The notes beneath the pieces are model-generated. The model did no database searches. It had not been told where the DNA came from and saw only the letters and a list, made by a program, of their open reading frames with translations. From a bacterium (GTDB taxonomy: Bacteria; UBP15; UBA6099), in contig JAKQPS010000141.1 in the NCBI GenBank assembly GCA_029564595.1, forward strand, positions 1 to 7,502: a stretch of 7,502 nucleotides of DNA. Direction: 5' to 3'. Shown here piece after piece: positions 5,571 to 7,502 of this stretch. Every line of letters begins with the position of its first letter. The stretch's first letter is position 1. The translations under genes were made by a program, and so were the position numbers.

Positions 5571-5599
5571 AAAAAAAGGACGGAATACGTCCTTTTTTT
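5571..5599. terminator. Perfect bidirectional Rho-independent terminator
   Basis: Seven A plus GGACG (5571-5582) pair without mismatch with CGTCC plus seven T (5588-5599) around a GAATA loop. The A-run and T-run make it work for transcripts from either side. It closes the repeat-module region and insulates it from the hairpin array downstream. No protein gene lies directly on either side. Confidence 0.9.
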
Positions 5600-5603
5600 G
5601 TCT

Positions 5604-5702
5604 TTTCGGCGGCGCTTTTTGCCGCTGACGCGTCAAAAAGTCGAAACCTGAATTGATTGTTACGGCGGCAGCGTCCGATAACAGTTAAAAACGTCGTAAC
5701 TG
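5604..5702. repeat. Cluster of short inverted repeats after the terminator
   Basis: TGACGCGTCA (5626-5635) is a 10-bp palindrome, and CTTTTTG (5615-5621) pairs with CAAAAAG (5634-5640). CAGTTA (5682-5687) pairs with TAACTG (5697-5702) around nine bases. AGGAGG at 5703-5708 looks like a ribosome site, but the ATG two bases further opens only a short low-complexity frame. A replication or recombination site is possible but undocumented. Confidence 0.45.
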
Positions 5703-5760
5703 AGGAGGAAATGCCGCTAGTTTTTCCAAGCGGCCGCCTTCGGCGACGTCTTTTGTTTTG

Positions 5761-6480
5761 GCCGACCGTTTTAGCGGCGTAAACGCCGCAAAAACGGCGG
5801 CCTGTGCCCACCCACCCGGCGGATCGGCTCGGCGCCGCCTCTGGCGGCAGGTCGCCGCCCGCCCTACCCTTAAGCGGTGCCTTCGGCGCTCTTTATTATG
5901 CGGCTCCGCCGCGGCGGCTCAGCGGCGCCTCTGGCGCCAAATCGCCGCCTGTGGCTCCGCCGCGGTCGCCGCAGCGGCTCAGCGCCGCCTGTGGCGGCAA
6001 TTCGCCGCGTGCGGCTCCGGCGCCACCGCCGCCCCCACCCACCCGGCTACGCTTGCTCGGCGCCGCCTGTGGCGGCACGTCGCAGCTTCGCCCCCCTAAC
6101 CGGTCGCCTTCGGCGCTTTTTTTTTAATTGCGGCGGTGCGCCTACGGCGCAAGAATCAAGCGGTCGCCTTCGGCGCTTTCGTTCTTCTTCCTGCCGCGTC
6201 CCCCGCCCACCCAGCGCCCCCGCTTCCTTGCGCCTACGGCGCTACGTCGCGGCGGCGCCCCCTTAAAGTGAAGCAAGCTCAAAGCATCGCACACAATGCC
6301 TCGTCCTCATACGTCGCGTCCAACAAGCGCGGCGGTTTGTTTCCGTCGACCCGCCGCCGTGCTAAGTCTGAGTCCCGCAGCGGTATTCCGCCTTGGCTGT
6401 CGCCGTCGCGTGGCAGCCGCGGCGGCTCCGCCGCCGACGTGGCCCGCGCCGTCGCCCCCTACGGCGGTACCTTTTGAGTG
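5761..6480. repeat. GC-rich array of short palindromes with 3-4 nt loops, non-coding
   Basis: Dense hairpin units fill this stretch: GCGGCG-TAAA-CGCCGC (5774-5789), GCCGCC-TCT-GGCGGC (5835-5849), GGCGCC-TCT-GGCGCC (5924-5938), GCCGCC-TGT-GGCGGC (5984-5998 and 6063-6077), TGCGCC-TAC-GGCGCA (6137-6151) and several CGCC-TTC-GGCG. A ~35-bp unit carrying the CGCCT-x-TGGCG core occurs four times (5825, 5915, 5975, ~6053). A CCCACCCACCCGGC block recurs (5807 and 6034). Several frames are open at once on both strands, but none has a ribosome site or a sensible protein, so this is compositional. Confidence 0.7.
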
Positions 6481-6540
6481 CTAACCAAATTTCCAGCCCA
6501 CAAACCCATATTGAAGCACGCAAAGCAAATACAGAAGACA

Positions 6541-6566
6541 GCAGCGGCGGCGCCGCCGCCGCTGCT
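6541..6566. repeat. 12-bp stem GC palindrome beside the origin
   Basis: With the A at 6540, AGCAGCGGCGGC (6540-6551) is followed by GCC and its exact reverse complement GCCGCCGCTGCT (6555-6566). It resembles the CAG/CTG stems that end the two repeat modules but lacks a T-run. It marks the edge of the GC-rich region; the sequence becomes AT-rich and holds DnaA boxes from about 6604. Confidence 0.75.
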
Positions 6567-6603
6567 GCTTACCAGCGGCGTAATGTCGTGTCTAATACCG
6601 AGG

Positions 6604-6643
6604 CACATTTATTGTGCATAATCAGGTATACACATCTATTGTG
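6604..6643. promoter_or_regulatory. Pair of operator-like palindromes CACA-TYTAT-TGTG
   Basis: CACATTTATTGTG (6604-6616) and CACATCTATTGTG (6631-6643) differ at one base and are spaced 27 bp apart. The stems extend to GCACA/TGTGC and ATACACA/TGTGTAT. Two copies of one dyad beside the origin suggest binding by a dimeric protein, such as the element's RHH regulator. The first overlaps a minus-strand DnaA-type box (TTATGCACA, 6621-6613). Confidence 0.55.
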
Positions 6644-6860
6644 TATGTTTTTTCTTGTTTTTTCACCACAACTTTTCCACAACTTATCCACATTTTCGAA
6701 CTCTGTTCACTTTTTCCCAACCTCTTTGTTTTCAACCACTTGTTTTGTGCTCGTGTTGCTCACACGTGAGTTATCCACATTTTTGCGCCCCTCTGCTACT
6801 ATCTAGATATATAACCCATACTCTATTATAATAATGAACAAGGATATCATGCATATAATG
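6604..6860. other. Candidate DnaA-dependent replication origin (oriC-like)
   Basis: Exact DnaA boxes TTATCCACA lie at 6684-6692 and 6771-6779. TTTTCCACA (6673) and TTCACCACA (6662) precede the first at exact 11-bp steps, so three boxes lie on one helical face. A reverse box TTATGCACA ends at 6613. After the last box come GCGCCCC (6785-6791), then CTG-CTA-CTA (6793-6801), then the AT-rich run TATATA...ATTATAATAATG (6807-6860). Box, GC-rich step, CTA trinucleotides and AT-rich DNA is the order known for bacterial basal unwinding systems (DnaA-trios), so 6800-6860 would be where the strands open. No Rep gene is recognised, which fits replication by host DnaA. Confidence 0.7.
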
Positions 6861-7079
6861 ATTGGTGATCCGCCGCGGATTACCCGAAAAAACCGCCGAT
6901 CCGCACACCAAAAACCTTGTTTATCATTCCAAATTCCGGAAATCATGCTCATATCTGTTCTTAACTTGTTCACTTATCAGCACTTAGTTCCTCTTTTCAG
7001 ACCCGCGGACGCCGGAAAAAGTCCTCTTTCCGCCGTAGTCGCATTAGACTAGCCAACCCTCCGGGTTTTACTTTGTGTG
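6861..7079. other. Spacer between the origin and the 110-bp repeats, no supported gene
   Basis: ATCCGC-C-GCGGAT (6878-6890 region) is a palindrome close to the AT-rich part of the origin. TAGTC-GCATTA-GACTA (7036-7051) is another. AACCC-TCC-GGGTT followed by TTA (7055-7070) is a weak terminator-like hairpin. A 67-codon frame from the ATG at 6849, preceded by AAGGA, exists but has no recognisable features. Confidence 0.4.
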
Positions 7080-7105
7080 CCGCGGCGCCGTCCTGCTGCA
7101 TCGTT

Positions 7106-7391
7106 CGGCGCCGCCGCCGCTTGCTAACGCGCCGAAAACGGCGCAGACGCGCGCCGGCGCCGTCGCCTCTCTCTCTTGTCTTTTTCCTGTTTAGGACCCC
7201 TGTTGTTTCTTCGCTCGGCGCCGCCGCCGCTTGCTAACGCGCCGAAAACGGCGCAGACGCGCGCCGGGCCCGTCGCCTCTCTCTCTCGTCTTTTTCCTGT
7301 TTAGGACCCCTGTTGTTTCTTCGCTCGGCGCCGCCGCCGCTTGCTAACGCGGCGAAATCGCCGCAGACGCGCGCCGCCGCCGTCGCCTCTC
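7106..7391. repeat. 110-bp tandem repeat, 2.6 copies, with conserved hairpin
   Basis: Copies start at 7106, 7216 and 7326 with CGGCGCCGCCGCCGCTTGC and an exact 110-bp period. The third stops at about 7391, where the promoter of the paralogue operon begins. Each copy holds a 6-bp stem with an A-rich 4-base loop: GCGCCG-AAAA-CGGCGC in copies 1 and 2, GCGGCG-AAAT-CGCCGC in copy 3. Each copy continues with ACGCGCGCC and a pyrimidine-rich half. A degenerate further unit may lie at 7079-7105. No ORF runs through it. Confidence 0.92.
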
Positions 7392-7502
7392 TTGCATTTT
7401 ATTCTTTTCTTTGCTATTATCATTATTGTCTTCAACCACAATAAGGAGTTAACTTGTATGGCTATCATCTCCCCCGGACCTATTGTTTCCGAAGTTAGCG
7501 GA
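7362..7502. repeat. Terminal direct repeat, right copy (circular overlap)
   Basis: This is the second copy of 1-141, base for base. It repeats the start of the first paralogue gene (ATG at 7458, equal to 97), so that apparent truncated gene at the window end is not a separate gene. Confidence 0.93.

Noticed and set aside
4824-5651. Open frame of 275 codons across the repeat modules
   Set aside because: It starts with TTG without a ribosome site, the repeat B copies fall in different frames, and the product is low-complexity. Stops are simply rare in this GC-rich, pyrimidine-rich DNA.
5703-5780. Short gene behind AGGAGG at 5703-5708
   Set aside because: Only two bases separate the site from the ATG, and the frame ends after about 22 codons of low-complexity residues.
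5758-6477. Several overlapping open frames (100-130 codons) rich in Arg, Ala and Pro
   Set aside because: Multiple frames are open on both strands at once, they follow the palindromes, and there are no ribosome sites or recognisable domains.
6613-6643. Possible Xer dif-like site (TTGTGCATAA plus 6 bases)
   Set aside because: One half resembles a XerC half-site, but the other half does not match the XerD consensus. The dyad pair and DnaA-box reading explains the bases better.
6834-7052. 72-codon frame after the origin (alternative ATG at 6849 with AAGGA 4 bases upstream)
   Set aside because: It begins inside the AT-rich unwinding segment, the product has no family or fold signal, and the ribosome site is short-spaced. 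It is not excluded but is too weak to list as a gene.
7106-7391. CRISPR array
   Set aside because: The 110-bp period repeats in full with no unique spacers, so it is a plain tandem repeat.
7458-7502. A fourth, truncated paralogue at the window end
   Set aside because: It is the circular overlap copy of paralogue 1, identical to 97-141.

Overview
The first 141 bases (1-141) are identical to the last 141 (7362-7502). The window therefore reads as a complete circular molecule of 7,361 bp with an assembly overlap at its ends. The overlap equals a k-mer length used by common metagenome assemblers, so it is probably not a biological terminal repeat. Host signals are bacterial: Shine-Dalgarno sites, a consensus sigma70 promoter (TTGACA-17-TATAAT), intrinsic terminators and TTATCCACA DnaA boxes. 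The host lineage cannot be read from the sequence. I recognise no replication initiator, relaxase, integrase, terminase or capsid gene. The element looks like an undescribed small plasmid, satellite or virus-like replicon.

Layout on the circle. (1) At 97-2409 there are three tandem, tightly spaced plus-strand genes. They encode divergent paralogues sharing an N-terminal module (G-x-[IL]-G-x-x-V-F, a GG pair, two conserved Trp), of a kind I associate with uncharacterised phage-linked proteins. (2) At 2410-2668 lies a junction with a 36-bp direct repeat, a 30-bp inverted copy of the end of gene 3, and a consensus promoter. (3) At 2684-3913 is an operon of four small genes: zinc ribbon, ribbon-helix-helix regulator, unknown acidic protein, zinc ribbon. 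(4) At 3711-4361, on the minus strand, is a thermonuclease (SNase) family gene. Its last ~66 codons lie entirely antisense to the last zinc-ribbon gene.

The remaining ~3 kb (4362 around to 96) has no convincing gene but is full of structure. It holds 10-bp phased A-tracts (4388-4438). Two duplicated GC-rich modules (4676-4950 and 4970-5376) each end in a terminator-like hairpin. A perfect bidirectional terminator lies at 5571-5599. An array of short GC-rich palindromes fills 5761-6480. A chromosome-like DnaA origin occupies about 6604-6860: two exact DnaA boxes, three boxes phased at 11 bp, a GC-rich step, CTA trinucleotides resembling DnaA-trios, then AT-rich DNA. Finally a 110-bp tandem repeat (7106-7391) carries a hairpin whose stem shows a compensatory base-pair change.

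Working model (inference): the element borrows host DnaA for replication instead of encoding a Rep protein. The RHH/zinc-ribbon operon would be the regulatory or early module, and the three paralogues a surface, structural or exported module behind the repeat leader. The large non-coding GC-rich part may produce structured RNAs or act as a packaging or maintenance region.
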